Below are positions 1 to 10,223 of a DNA stretch of 64,000 nucleotides, in pieces. The notes under the pieces are model-generated. The model saw only the letters and a list, made by a program, of their open reading frames with translations. It did not search any database and was not told the origin of the DNA. This DNA comes from Allopusillimonas ginsengisoli (GTDB lineage: Bacteria > Pseudomonadota > Gammaproteobacteria > Burkholderiales > Burkholderiaceae_B), in the NCBI GenBank assembly GCA_005239165.1, contig RAPG01000005.1, forward strand, positions 186,001-250,000, written 5' to 3'. Position 1 is the stretch's first letter, and each line of letters opens with the position of its first letter. A program made the translations under genes and the position numbers.

Positions 1-313
1 TCGAACCGCCCTGCACGACCGGGATCTCAAACTGAGTGATCTGGTAGTTTTTGGGTGAGTCGGGGTAGAAGTAGTTTTTGCGTGCAAAAATTGAGCGTGG
101 CGCGATATGGGCGCCGACAGCCAGGCCCAGTTGTATAGCCCGCTCGACGACGGTTTTGTTCAGCACAGGCAGGCTTCCGGGCAGTGCCATGTCGACTTCA
201 TTGGCCTGTGTATTGGGTTCAGCCCCAAAACGTGTGCTGCTGTCTGAAAATATTTTTGACTGAGTGCGAAGCTGTGTGTGCACCTCAAGCCCGATGACGG
301 TTTCCCATTGCAT
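1..313 (-). CDS. gatB: Asp-tRNA(Asn)/Glu-tRNA(Gln) amidotransferase subunit B, N-terminal part only
   Basis: The first 104 codons of GatB are present; the rest lies beyond the left edge. The reverse strand starts [15 protein letters not shown] and continues through SKIFSDSS, the conserved GatB N-terminus. GatB binds misacylated Glu-tRNA(Gln) or Asp-tRNA(Asn) and phosphorylates the acyl group, which is then amidated with ammonia from GatA. The start codon shares its A with the gatA stop (TAATG), so translation is probably coupled. The gene is last in gatC-gatA-gatB. Confidence 0.95.
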   Translation of the reverse strand, partial: MQWETVIGLEVHTQLRTQSKIFSDSSTRFGAEPNTQANEVDMALPGSLPVLNKTVVERAIQLGLAVGAHIAPRSIFARKNYFYPDSPKNYQITQFEIPVVQGGS

Positions 314-1839
314 TATGCGTGTTCCGGTTTGCGTTGATGCCAGTCGGTATGTTGCTGAAACTGGTCGGCCAGTGCCAGAAGCGAGCCTTCGCTAAAGTAG
401 TTGCCGATAAGCTGTAGCCCTATGGGCAGGTTGCTGCGAGCACCGCCAAAGCCGCAGGGGATGGACATGGCTGGCAGGCCTGCCAGGCTTACGCCCAGGG
501 TGTAGATGTCAGACAGCCAGTCTGCGACTGGATCATCGCGGTTTTCGCCGATCTGCTTGGCGACGCTGGGCGTAACCGGGCCGATGATGACATCGCAATG
601 TTGTGAGAACGCCTGCTGGAAATCATTGGCGATGAGGCGGCGTACCCGCTGTGCCTGCAGGTAATAGGCGTCGTAGTAGCCATGAGAAAGCACGTAGGTG
701 CCCACCATGATGCGGCGCAAGACCTCGGGGCCGAAACCTTCGGTGCGTGACCGGCTGGTCATTTGCTGGATATCGCCATACTCGGCAGCGCGGTGGCCGT
801 AGCGCACGCCATCGTAACGTGAGAGGTTGCTGGACGCTTCGGCCGGCGCGATGACATAGTAAGTGGGGATGGAAAGCTCGGTGCGGGGCAGGGAGATATC
901 GACCCGTTGAGCGCCCAGCGCCTCGAACTGGCGCAGTGCTGTTTCGACGGCGGCAGCCACATCGGGTGCCAGACCGGCACCGAAAAATTCTGCCGGCACA
1001 CCTATGCGCAACCCTTTGAGCGGCTGACTGCCCCCTGCCTGCTGCGCTTGCACGGCGGTATCGAATTGAGCACGGATACGACCGGGTTCGTTAGCTTGTT
1101 CGTCGCAGGTTTCGAGGCTGGTGGCGTCGCGTGCGTCAAACCCGCTCATGGGGTCGAGCAGTTCGAGCAGGTCACGTGCGTGGCGGGCAATAGGGCCGGC
1201 CTGATCGAGGCTGGAGCCATAGGCGATCATGCCGTAGCGCGAAACCGTGCCATACGTGGGCTTGATGCCGCTGACACCACACAAGGCAGCAGGTTGTCGC
1301 ACGGAGCCGCCCGTATCGGTGCCTGTTGCGGCCATGATGAGACCGGCCGCCACAGCCGCCGCAGAGCCGCCCGACGAACCGCCTGGTACGGCGTTGGTGT
1401 CCCATGGATTGCGTGCAGGGCCAAAGGCGGAGTTTTCGTTGCCAGAGCCCATGGCGAACTCGTCGCAATTGAGCTTGCCCAGGCAAACCGCGCCGGCGCT
1501 CTGGAGCCGGCTGACGACGGTGGCATCAAACGGGCTGACATATTGACCCAGCATTTTGCTGGAGGCTGTGGTGCGCCAGCCCTGAGTGACGAAGACGTCT
1601 TTGTGGCCAATGGGCACGCCGGCCAGGGTGGGTGCGGTCTGGTCCTGAGCAAGCAGGCGGTCGGCTGCGTCAGCCTGTGCCAGGGTCAGCGCGGGATCAA
1701 TGTGCAGAAAGGCGTTGAGGTCGGCGCGCGCCTGAATGGCGGCGAGTGCGCTGTCGGCCAGTTCGCGGGCGCTGATCTTGCGCGCCCCGAGTGCCTTGCG
1801 CAAAGATGCGATACTGTCGAATTCTTGATGTAGAGACAT
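313..1839 (-). CDS. gatA: Asp-tRNA(Asn)/Glu-tRNA(Gln) amidotransferase subunit A
   Basis: 508-residue amidase-signature enzyme that hydrolyses glutamine and passes ammonia to GatB for transamidation of Glu-tRNA(Gln) or Asp-tRNA(Asn). The Ser-cisSer-Lys triad of the family can be placed: Lys80 in GHKD, Ser155 in the GGSSGGS loop, and Ser179 in [11 protein letters not shown] hydrophilic stretch of roughly 20-30 residues around 245-280, before LKGLRIGVP, looks longer than in typical GatA. It lies 12 bp after gatC and overlaps gatB by one base, so the three form one operon. Product identity is secure. Confidence 0.97.
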   Translation of the reverse strand: MSLHQEFDSIASLRKALGARKISARELADSALAAIQARADLNAFLHIDPALTLAQADAADRLLAQDQTAPTLAGVPIGHKDVFVTQGWRTTASSKMLGQYVSPFDATVVSRLQSAGAVCLGKLNCDEFAMGSGNENSAFGPARNPWDTNAVPGGSSGGSAAAVAAGLIMAATGTDTGGSVRQPAALCGVSGIKPTYGTVSRYGMIAYGSSLDQAGPIARHARDLLELLDPMSGFDARDATSLETCDEQANEPGRIRAQFDTAVQAQQAGGSQPLKGLRIGVPAEFFGAGLAPDVAAAVETALRQFEALGAQRVDISLPRTELSIPTYYVIAPAEASSNLSRYDGVRYGHRAAEYGDIQQMTSRSRTEGFGPEVLRRIMVGTYVLSHGYYDAYYLQAQRVRRLIANDFQQAFSQHCDVIIGPVTPSVAKQIGENRDDPVADWLSDIYTLGVSLAGLPAMSIPCGFGGARSNLPIGLQLIGNYFSEGSLLALADQFQQHTDWHQRKPEHA

Positions 1840-1851
1840 GCTGGGCGACGC

Positions 1852-2160
1852 TTATTCAATAACCGTGGGAACCAGGAACAGGCTTTCATGCCTGGCCGGA
1901 GAGTTGGCCATGAGGGCCTTGCGCTCTTGGAGCGAACTGGCCTGGCCGGCGACATCGGGACGTAGCCGCAGGCTGATGTCTTGATGTGCGGACAGCGGAT
2001 GCGCCATGGGTTCGACGCCTGTCGTGTCGACCGTTTGCAACTGGGCGATCAGCGCAAGGATGCCGTTAAGGTCCGACTGGGCACGGGAGGTTTGGTCGGC
2101 CGAAAGTTCGATTCGCGCCAGGCGCGCAATGCGATCGACGTCTTGTTCGGTGATTGCCAT
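1852..2160 (-). CDS. gatC: Asp-tRNA(Asn)/Glu-tRNA(Gln) amidotransferase subunit C
   Basis: 102-residue GatC, the small subunit that wraps around GatA and holds the GatCAB complex together. The N-terminus MAITEQDVDRIARLARIELS and the motif VEPMAHPLS are family hallmarks. It is the first gene of the operon. The 229-bp gap to divergent mreB (2161-2389) should hold promoters for both directions; the best plus-strand candidate is CTGACA at 2215-2220 with TACAAT at 2236-2241, but the 15-bp spacer is short. Confidence 0.95.
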   Translation of the reverse strand: MAITEQDVDRIARLARIELSADQTSRAQSDLNGILALIAQLQTVDTTGVEPMAHPLSAHQDISLRLRPDVAGQASSLQERKALMANSPARHESLFLVPTVIE

Positions 2161-2383
2161 GGGTATGTTTTACTGAATAAAGGTTGGAGCTGGTGCGCTA
2201 AGTGTGTAACATCGCTGACAAATATGCGAGTTACATACAATAATATGCCGCAATCCGGCCTAATCAAGCTTCGATTATAAGTTATCATTGCTGGTTTGAT
2301 TCGTTAGACAAGCATGGCGCCTCTTTCTGCGCTGGCGGGCTGCACGGCGCTGACGAATTTTTCTTAATTCTTGATATCACTGA

Positions 2384-3433
<1,050 letters not shown>

Positions 3434-3522
3434 CATAGTTCCAGCAGGTTGCAGTTTTTTGTTGTTGCAGCGGGCAACCCTGGGGTTGCGTCAGTCAATC
3501 TTGGCGCAGGCGTTCTTTTTTT

Positions 3523-4413
3523 ATGCAAGAAACCGGCACGATCAGGCTCTTCAAACGAGGCCCTACCGCCGAATTACGTTTAGTGGTCTTTACCGTGCTG
3601 GCCCTGTGCCTGCTCGTCGTAGATGCTCGTTTTCCAGCGTTTGAACCGGCACGGCAGGCCATATCGGTAACTTTGTATCCGTTTCAGCGCCTCATGCTTG
3701 CGCCGCGCGATGCGGTAGAGTTTTTCAACGACTGGGCCAACGCTGCCAAGCTGGCCCGTTCCGAAAAAGAAGCGCTCCAGCGTCAGCGCATAGAACTGGC
3801 GCAGCTATCAACTCACGCAGCACAACTGGCCACTGAAAATGAGCAGCTCAGACGACTGCTTAACGTGGCCGACGAGGTTACCCAACCGTCCGTCGCCGTT
3901 GAGGTTCTTTATGAGCCAGCCAATGCGTTTACGCACCACCTTATTTTCAACAAAGGCTCGTCCAGTGGTATCCGGCCAGGCATGCCAGTCATAGATGAAG
4001 GTGGTATTGTCGGCCAGATCGTTCGGGTTACGCCCTTTACGGCCGAGGGCGCGCTGCTGACCGATGACCGTGTGTCCATCCCTGTGCAAGTTCTGCGCAA
4101 CGGCTTGCGTGTCATCGCTTTTGGCGGCAATGTTTCGGGTAAGGTAGAGGTGCGCTACCTCACTGACAATGTTGATATTGTTCCGGGCGACACACTGATC
4201 ACCAGTGGTATCGGCGGTCTGTTTCCCGCAGGGCTTTCGGTGGCGGTTGTCGATCGCATCACACCTGATCCGGCATCCGGTTTTGGCGTGGCAGAAGCCA
4301 CGCCCTTGTCGCATCCAGAGCGTCACCGTCATTTTCTGGTATTGCTTGTAGATGTTTCGCCCGAAGACCTTAATCAAGAGAGCTTGAGCCATGGTTCAGA
4401 AGCAGCAGACTAG
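3523..4413 (+). CDS. mreC: Rod shape-determining protein MreC
   Basis: 296-residue bitopic inner-membrane protein that links MreB to the periplasmic PBP2/RodA machinery. A hydrophobic segment near residues 19-36 is the single membrane anchor. Residues 70-115 look like a coiled coil rich in Glu, Gln and Leu. The remainder is the MreC beta domain, with GIRPGMPVIDEGGIVGQ. It lies 89 bp after mreB, and its 3' end overlaps the proposed mreD start by 23 bp. Confidence 0.95.
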   Translation: MQETGTIRLFKRGPTAELRLVVFTVLALCLLVVDARFPAFEPARQAISVTLYPFQRLMLAPRDAVEFFNDWANAAKLARSEKEALQRQRIELAQLSTHAAQLATENEQLRRLLNVADEVTQPSVAVEVLYEPANAFTHHLIFNKGSSSGIRPGMPVIDEGGIVGQIVRVTPFTAEGALLTDDRVSIPVQVLRNGLRVIAFGGNVSGKVEVRYLTDNVDIVPGDTLITSGIGGLFPAGLSVAVVDRITPDPASGFGVAEATPLSHPERHRHFLVLLVDVSPEDLNQESLSHGSEAAD

Positions 4414-4969
4414 GCCCCCGGTCTCACGGCGTGGCGTTTCGTTGTTGTCATCGCTGGAACCTGTCGACGCCTCGCCATTCAAACGCCCCTCCAGCGGCGT
4501 GTTCGTCTGGGTCACTATTGTTCTTGTCTGGCTGCTCTCACTGCTTCCGTGGCGTCTTTGGCTGCCTGCGCCTGACCTTCTTCTTCTGTTTCTGGCGTTC
4601 TGGTGCATGCACGAGCCCAATCGGGTAGGCCTGCTGTCTGCCTTTGTGTTCGGGGTGCTTCTTGACGTGCATGACAGCAGCCTGTTGGGCGGGCATGCGC
4701 TGGTCTATGTCATGACGGTATATGGCGCGCTGGCATTACGTCGCCGCCTGCTGCATTTCAATTCGCTGGTGCAGGCGGTTCATATGTTGCCTGTGTTTAT
4801 CCTGGCGGCCGGGCTGGGGCACACTGCCTATGCCTGGGCCGCAGGCGAGTGGTCAGGCTGGCAATGGCTGTGGTCAGCCATATTCACGGCAATCCTGTGG
4901 CCGCTGGCTGATATCTTGTTGCTGTTGCCTCAGCGTCGGCTTGATGATGCCGATGCCGGTTCGGTGTAA
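4391..4969 (+). CDS. mreD: Rod shape-determining protein MreD
   Basis: 192-residue inner-membrane protein with about five hydrophobic segments from residue 38 onward. PDLLLLFLAFW and the FGVLLDVHDSSLLG region resemble the MreD conserved core. The N-terminal 35 residues are polar and cytoplasmic. The ATG chosen lies inside the mreC 3' end, a 23-bp overlap. A later start would shorten only the polar tail, so the exact start is uncertain. Position between mreC and mrdA confirms identity. Confidence 0.9.
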   Translation: MVQKQQTRPPVSRRGVSLLSSLEPVDASPFKRPSSGVFVWVTIVLVWLLSLLPWRLWLPAPDLLLLFLAFWCMHEPNRVGLLSAFVFGVLLDVHDSSLLGGHALVYVMTVYGALALRRRLLHFNSLVQAVHMLPVFILAAGLGHTAYAWAAGEWSGWQWLWSAIFTAILWPLADILLLLPQRRLDDADAGSV

Positions 4970-4986
4970 GTCGGTACTGCACAGGC

Positions 4987-6936
4987 ATGTTCGAATTCAA
5001 AAAAACTACTCAGCACCAGAAGCGGCGTATACGTGTGCGCGCACTGGTGGCGGGGGTTTTTGCCCTTCTATGCTTCATAGGGCTGGCGGGTCGTCTGTGG
5101 TATTTGCAGGTGGTGCGTTATGAGGGGCTGGCCGCCCGGGCCGATCGCAATCGCATAGCAGTGGTTCCGGTACCTCCAAGGCGAGGCGAGATACTTGATC
5201 GCAATGGCGTAGTGCTGGCCCGCAATTATCGGGATTACACCTTGTCGGTCACGCCCGCCCATATCGGACGTCCTATGGACGAAATGCTCGACCAGCTGGG
5301 GGCGCTGGTTTACATCAGTGCCGGAGAACGCCGTCGATTTGTTCAAACCGTAAACCAAAGCGGCCGGTACACCCCGATACTTCTGCGCAATAGCCTCAAT
5401 GAAACCGAGGCAGCCTGGTTCGCGGCGCATGCGTATGAGTTTCCGGGTGTCGAGTTGCGTGCCCGCTGGGTGCGTGAGTACCCCGAAGGCGAGGCGGCGG
5501 CCCATGTTCTTGGATATGTAGGCCGTATTTCAGAGGCAGACCTCGTTACGCTTGAGAAAGAAGGTCATCTTGGCAATTATCGCGGCAGCGATATCATAGG
5601 CAAGAAAGGCATAGAAAAAACCTGGGAAGCTACCCTGCACGGCAAGACAGGTATCGAAGAGGTTGAGGTGACGGCCACCGGACGACCGGTCCGTACCCTG
5701 AGCCGTCTCGACCCGGTGCCTGGGGCTGACCTGCACCTGTCCATCGATATCGGCCTGCAGAAAATGGCCGAGGCTGAGTTTAAAGGGCGGCGCGGTGCGC
5801 TGGTCGCCATAGATCCACGCACGGGCGAGGTGCTGGCTTTTGTGTCGGCGCCGTCATTCGATCCCAATCTGTTCATAGACGGCATTGATGTCGAAAACTG
5901 GCGCCGGCTAAACGAGTCGCCTGATCATCCCCTGATCAACAGGCCTTTGTATGGCACATACCCCATTGGTTCCACTTATAAGCCGTTTGTAGCCCTGGCA
6001 GCACTTGAGCTGGGGGTGCGCAGTGCAACGCAACGCATACCCGATCCGGGCTATTTTGAACTGGGTGGACAGCGTTTTCGCAATGCGGGTGGCGCAGTTT
6101 ACGGCCCCACCGACATGCACCGTGCGCTGGTCAAGTCTTCTGACACGTATTTTTATTCTCTGGGGCCAGAAATTGGCGTTAATGCCCTGCACGATTTCAG
6201 CAAGCAGTTTGGGTTCGGTCAGATTACAGGCATAGACCTCGATGGCGAACGCAAGGGCATATTGCCATCTACCGAATGGAAGCGCCTGGCCTACAAAAAG
6301 CCAGAACAACAGCGATGGTACGCAGGTGAGACGGTATCGGTAGCCGTTGGGCAGGGGTATAACTCATTTACGTTATTGCAACTTGCTCAAGCAACATCCG
6401 TTCTGGCTAATGGCGGGGCTTACATGAAGCCGCATCTGGTTAACGTGATTCAAGACGGCGGCACGGGAAAGCTTACCCGAACCGTCACCACGCCCCAGTA
6501 CACGATCCCGCTGCAGCCGGCTAATCTGAAGGTCGTCAAGGATGCACTGGTGGACGTCATGCGCTCGGGCACGGCACGCCGGGCCTTTGCGGATACAAGC
6601 TACCAGGCTGCCGGTAAAACCGGTACGGCGCAGGTCTTTAGCCTGCGCGGCGCCAAATACCATGCCAAAGACGTTAAAGAGCGCATGCGTGATCACTCTT
6701 TGTTCATGGCCTATGCGCCGGCTGACAACCCCCAGATTGCACTGGCACTTATTGTTGAGAACGCCGGTTGGGGTGCCACCGTGGCGGCCCCCATGGCCCG
6801 CCGGGTATTTGATTATTGGCTTGAGCCCGGGCGTGTCCATACGCGCCAGCCTGTCGAGCAACCATCAGACCATATACCTGAGGTGTCAGACGACAAGCTG
6901 ACGGTGGCGCAAATGCAGCAAGAGGGGCGCAAATGA
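4987..6936 (+). CDS. mrdA: Penicillin-binding protein 2, elongasome transpeptidase
   Basis: 649 residues. It is the class B penicillin-binding protein that cross-links lateral-wall peptidoglycan together with RodA. A short basic cytoplasmic tail is followed by a membrane anchor at about 18-40 and the PBP dimerisation domain. The transpeptidase motifs are STYK (Ser329 nucleophile, Lys332), SSD (385-387 region, the SxD form usual for PBP2) and KTG (544-546). It lies 17 bp after mreD, and its stop overlaps the rodA start as ATGA, so coupling is expected. Confidence 0.97.
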   Translation: MFEFKKTTQHQKRRIRVRALVAGVFALLCFIGLAGRLWYLQVVRYEGLAARADRNRIAVVPVPPRRGEILDRNGVVLARNYRDYTLSVTPAHIGRPMDEMLDQLGALVYISAGERRRFVQTVNQSGRYTPILLRNSLNETEAAWFAAHAYEFPGVELRARWVREYPEGEAAAHVLGYVGRISEADLVTLEKEGHLGNYRGSDIIGKKGIEKTWEATLHGKTGIEEVEVTATGRPVRTLSRLDPVPGADLHLSIDIGLQKMAEAEFKGRRGALVAIDPRTGEVLAFVSAPSFDPNLFIDGIDVENWRRLNESPDHPLINRPLYGTYPIGSTYKPFVALAALELGVRSATQRIPDPGYFELGGQRFRNAGGAVYGPTDMHRALVKSSDTYFYSLGPEIGVNALHDFSKQFGFGQITGIDLDGERKGILPSTEWKRLAYKKPEQQRWYAGETVSVAVGQGYNSFTLLQLAQATSVLANGGAYMKPHLVNVIQDGGTGKLTRTVTTPQYTIPLQPANLKVVKDALVDVMRSGTARRAFADTSYQAAGKTGTAQVFSLRGAKYHAKDVKERMRDHSLFMAYAPADNPQIALALIVENAGWGATVAAPMARRVFDYWLEPGRVHTRQPVEQPSDHIPEVSDDKLTVAQMQQEGRK

Positions 6937-8069
6937 AACGCATCATTTACTGGCTTAATCGGGCGTTTACCGCGTTTGACCCGCCCCTGCTGGCCCTGCT
7001 GCTCTTAATGAGTGTGCTCGGCCTCACTATCATGCATTCTGCCGTGGGGGGCACTGACTGGCGATTTGCCGATCAGTCCCGCAATTTTCTGATCGCCTTT
7101 ATTGTCATGTGGGCGGCGGCCATGGTGCCGCCACCCGTCTTGATGCGCGTGGCACCGTTTTTTTATGTGCTGGGTGTGGTCTTGTTAGTGGGTGTCGAGT
7201 TTTTTGGAGAAACCAGCAAAGGGGCCACGCGATGGCTCGATCTGGGCGTGGTGCGTCTGCAACCCTCTGAAATGCTGAAAATCGGCGCGCCCATGATGCT
7301 TGCCTGGTATTTTCATCGCTATCAGGGCAAGTTGCGCATTGCTGACTTTCTGGTGGCGGGTTTGTTGTTGGCCCTGCCGTTTACGCTTATCGTGATGCAG
7401 CCCGATCTCGGCACTGCCTTGCTCGTGTTTGCATCCGGCTTTTGTGTCATTTATTTTGGCGGGCTTTCGTTCAAGCTGCTTGCGCCTATTGTCATGATCG
7501 GCGCCATAGGGCTGGGCACGCTGGTGTATTACGAAAAAGACATTTGTCAGCCCGACGTCGACTGGGTGGTGTTGCACGATTACCAAAAGTACCGCGTTTG
7601 TACCCTTCTGGACCCCAGTTCAGATCCGCTTGGCAAGGGCTTTCATACTATTCAGTCCATGATTGCTGTCGGGTCGGGGGGCGTGTATGGCAAAGGATAC
7701 ATGAAAGGCACTCAGGCCCATCTTGATTTCATCCCAGAGCGCACCACCGACTTTATCTTCGCCGTATTTGCTGAAGAATTTGGCCTGTATGGCGGCATTA
7801 TGCTGCTGGTAATTTACATGCTGATGGTGGTTCGTGGTCTGGCGATCGCCGTGAGGGCGCACACTCAGTTTGGGCGCTTGCTTGCCGGCGCAATGTCGAT
7901 GATGCTTTTTGCCTATGTTTTTGTAAATGTCGGCATGGTGACAGGCATTTTGCCGGTTGTCGGCGTGCCATTGCCTTTTATGAGTTACGGTGGCACCGCA
8001 TTGCTAACCCTGGGCATTGCGTGCGGGTTGCTCATGAGCATTAGCCATTATCGACCGGTACGGCAGTAA
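6933..8069 (+). CDS. rodA: Peptidoglycan glycosyltransferase RodA (SEDS family)
   Basis: 378-residue polytopic SEDS protein with about ten membrane helices. It polymerises lipid II into glycan strands in the elongasome, partnered with PBP2. Conserved SEDS features include GATRWLDLG, LQPSEMLK, QPDLGTALL, PERTTDFIFAV and the C-terminal VPLPFMSYGGTALL. The start overlaps the mrdA stop by 4 bp. Its last 29 bp overlap the 3' end of the convergent mutY gene, leaving no room for a classical terminator between them. Confidence 0.97.
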   Translation: MKRIIYWLNRAFTAFDPPLLALLLLMSVLGLTIMHSAVGGTDWRFADQSRNFLIAFIVMWAAAMVPPPVLMRVAPFFYVLGVVLLVGVEFFGETSKGATRWLDLGVVRLQPSEMLKIGAPMMLAWYFHRYQGKLRIADFLVAGLLLALPFTLIVMQPDLGTALLVFASGFCVIYFGGLSFKLLAPIVMIGAIGLGTLVYYEKDICQPDVDWVVLHDYQKYRVCTLLDPSSDPLGKGFHTIQSMIAVGSGGVYGKGYMKGTQAHLDFIPERTTDFIFAVFAEEFGLYGGIMLLVIYMLMVVRGLAIAVRAHTQFGRLLAGAMSMMLFAYVFVNVGMVTGILPVVGVPLPFMSYGGTALLTLGIACGLLMSISHYRPVRQ

Positions 8070-9309
8070 AGAGTTTGCCATCCGTTTCATATGCTCCGAA
8101 CAAATCGTCAGCAATCTTGCGAACAGGTGCGGGCAGGGCCGTCTGGGCTAGTTCGTCTATGGCCACCCATGCCTGCCCAGGCTGCGGCGACCGCAATGAT
8201 GGTGTGTCTTCTTGCACGTACCACGGCTCTATGTGCAGCTTGAAGTGCGAAAACACATGCACCAGAGCCGCCATTTTCTGTGCGCTGTCGTGTCTGACAC
8301 CCAAATGGCTACAGGCGATCTGCAAAGCCTGTACATCGTCAAAGCGTGGAAAACTCCAGAGGCCTCCCCAGATGCCCGGAGATGGCTGCTGCTCCAGCAA
8401 TATATGGTTTTGCTGTCGCATGACCAGCATGGTGCATTCCCGTTCGGGTATGGTTTTTTTCTTTCGGGGCGTAGGTAGTTCGCCTTGACAGGCATTGATG
8501 CGCGCGTGGCAGTCGGCTGCCAGCGGGCAGTTGGCGCAATCAGGGCGTGAGCGCGTGCAGCATTGGGCGCCCAGGTCCATCAGGCCTTGCGTGTAGGCAG
8601 CCATGTCCAGATCAGGTGGCGCTGACTCCAGCATGATTTCGGCTTTTTCCCACAAGGCCTTTTCGGTGGCCCGTTCTGTGGTAACGCCGTAAATACCAAA
8701 ATAGCGGGTAAAGACACGCTTGACGTTGCCGTCCATGATGGGGCATCGCTCGCCATAACTGAACGCAGCAATAGCAGCAGCGGTTGAGCGCCCTATACCT
8801 GGCAGTGTGGCTATCTGGGTTGATGTTGCCGGAAATGCGCCGCCCCAGTGTTTGCACAGCGCCTGGGCACATAGATGCAGGTTGCGAGCGCGGGCGTAGT
8901 AGCCCAACCCTGCCCAGTACGGCATGACATCTTGCTGGCTGGCAGCAGCCAGTGCCTGCACGGTGGGAAAGCGGTCGAGAAAGCGCTGGTAATAGCCAAT
9001 AACGGTGGCAACCTGGGTCTGCTGCAGCATGATCTCAGACAGCCAGATCCTGTATGGGTCGCGTGTTCCCTGCCAGGGAAGATGGCTGCGACCATGCTGC
9101 AGCTGCCAGCCCACCACGGTTTCGGCAAAACCGGTATCGGTTTCGTTAAAACCGGCAACGGTTTTGATAAAACCGGTATCCGTTTCGTTAAAGCCGGTAT
9201 CGGTCTTAGTAACGTTGGTACCAGTTTCAATAGCGTTGGCACCGGTTTCGATAGAACCGGTCTTGACGCCGTTGATCCCGGCCGGCGTGGTGGTGTCGTG
9301 ATCTGGCAT
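8041..9309 (-). CDS. mutY: A/G-specific adenine DNA glycosylase MutY with a repetitive N-terminal extension
   Basis: 422 residues. MutY removes adenine mispaired with 8-oxoguanine. The conserved domain begins near residue 67 (VGWQLQHGRSHLPW). Catalytic Glu92 lies in SEIMLQQT and Asp193 in PIMDGNVKRVF. The iron-sulphur ligands are Cys251, Cys258, Cys261 and Cys267 (C-x6-C-x2-C-x5-C), and a Nudix-like C-terminal domain follows. Residues 16-64 are seven imperfect heptads such as DTGFNET, absent from ordinary MutY. The ATG at 9309 overlaps the ftsX stop (TGATG). No later in-frame ATG precedes the catalytic domain, but GTG codons in ETVVGW could start a normal-length protein. Confidence 0.95.
   Translation of the reverse strand: MPDHDTTTPAGINGVKTGSIETGANAIETGTNVTKTDTGFNETDTGFIKTVAGFNETDTGFAETVVGWQLQHGRSHLPWQGTRDPYRIWLSEIMLQQTQVATVIGYYQRFLDRFPTVQALAAASQQDVMPYWAGLGYYARARNLHLCAQALCKHWGGAFPATSTQIATLPGIGRSTAAAIAAFSYGERCPIMDGNVKRVFTRYFGIYGVTTERATEKALWEKAEIMLESAPPDLDMAAYTQGLMDLGAQCCTRSRPDCANCPLAADCHARINACQGELPTPRKKKTIPERECTMLVMRQQNHILLEQQPSPGIWGGLWSFPRFDDVQALQIACSHLGVRHDSAQKMAALVHVFSHFKLHIEPWYVQEDTPSLRSPQPGQAWVAIDELAQTALPAPVRKIADDLFGAYETDGKLFTAVPVDNG
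9118..9264. repeat. Minisatellite: seven imperfect 21-bp tandem units inside mutY
   Basis: Seven contiguous 21-bp units start at 9118, 9139, 9160, 9181, 9202, 9223 and 9244. Typical units begin GGTTTCG and end ACCGGTATC; the units at 9202 and 9223 are the most diverged. Period 21 keeps mutY in frame and gives seven-residue protein repeats (residues 16-64). There is no spacer between units, so this is not a CRISPR. A coding variable-number repeat is likely. Confidence 0.9.
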
Positions 9310-10223
9310 CAGAACCGCGTGTTGCGTGTGACAGACCAGCGCGCTGACAGCGCGCCAAGAATGGCGACCACAACGGCAGACATCAGCAGACTCAGGAAGT
9401 CGGGCAATTGCAGCACAAACTGGGTGCTGTAGCTGGCGGCCAGCTTCAAGAGCGCCGCGTTAATGGGGTATAGCGCGGCCAGTGTCAGACCTATCGCCAC
9501 AGCGCTTGAAATAAAGCCTGTGAGTGCGCCCAGATACAGAAATGGCCTGCGCACAAACGACTCTGTGGCACCCACCAGGCGGGCCACGCCGATTTCATCT
9601 CGTTGCGTCAAGGCCTGCATGCGTACTGTGTTGAAGACGGTGGCCAGAACAACAAGGGCCACACCCACGGCCAGCAATGCGAGGCAAAGCCGCGTAAAGC
9701 GCAAGATGGCTTCAAGTCGTCGCACCCATTCGCTGTCTAGCTGCACTGTGTCGACGTGGTCGAGAGTGCGCCATTGCCGGGCCAGGGAGTCTGCTACACG
9801 ATGCAGTTCCTGGCCTTCGGAGGTGCGCAGCGTAACAACCACCGCATCGGGCAAAGGGTTGTCAGGGAGTACTGAAAGGGCTTGCTGCCACGAGGGGTTT
9901 GACTTTAGTCGGGTGAGCGCCTGGGCCCGGGTAACTACCCTTACGGCCAGAATTTCGCTGGCGTAATCGCCCTGCAGCGTCTTGCTCAATGCCTTGGCAG
10001 CTTCTTCGGGTGCAGTCGGGCTGAGAAACAGGGTAAGTTCGGGCGATACGGGTATTTCGCGCACGACCGGCTGGGCGGACACCAGCACTGATGCTGCCAG
10101 AATGGGCACAGTAAGCGCCAGACTGATGACCAAAATATTGGATAGCGACGAGAAGGGGTTGGAAAGCAGGCGCCTTACGGCGACCCTTAGCGCGTAGTGG
10201 TGCTGACGTATCCAGCGTTTCAT
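9309..10223 (-). CDS. ftsX: Cell division ABC transporter permease FtsX
   Basis: 304 residues. FtsX is the membrane half of FtsEX, which relays ATP hydrolysis by FtsE to periplasmic amidase activators and so triggers septal wall hydrolysis. There is one membrane helix near 25-50, a periplasmic loop at about 55-170, then three helices, the usual FtsX topology, with MQALTQRDEIGVARLVGAT before the third helix. The start overlaps ftsE by 4 bp and the stop overlaps the mutY start, suggesting an ftsE-ftsX-mutY transcript. Confidence 0.95.
   Translation of the reverse strand: MKRWIRQHHYALRVAVRRLLSNPFSSLSNILVISLALTVPILAASVLVSAQPVVREIPVSPELTLFLSPTAPEEAAKALSKTLQGDYASEILAVRVVTRAQALTRLKSNPSWQQALSVLPDNPLPDAVVVTLRTSEGQELHRVADSLARQWRTLDHVDTVQLDSEWVRRLEAILRFTRLCLALLAVGVALVVLATVFNTVRMQALTQRDEIGVARLVGATESFVRRPFLYLGALTGFISSAVAIGLTLAALYPINAALLKLAASYSTQFVLQLPDFLSLLMSAVVVAILGALSARWSVTRNTRF

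Noticed and set aside
907-1833. 308-codon open frame on the plus strand
   Set aside because: Antisense to gatA, whose catalytic residues are all in place.
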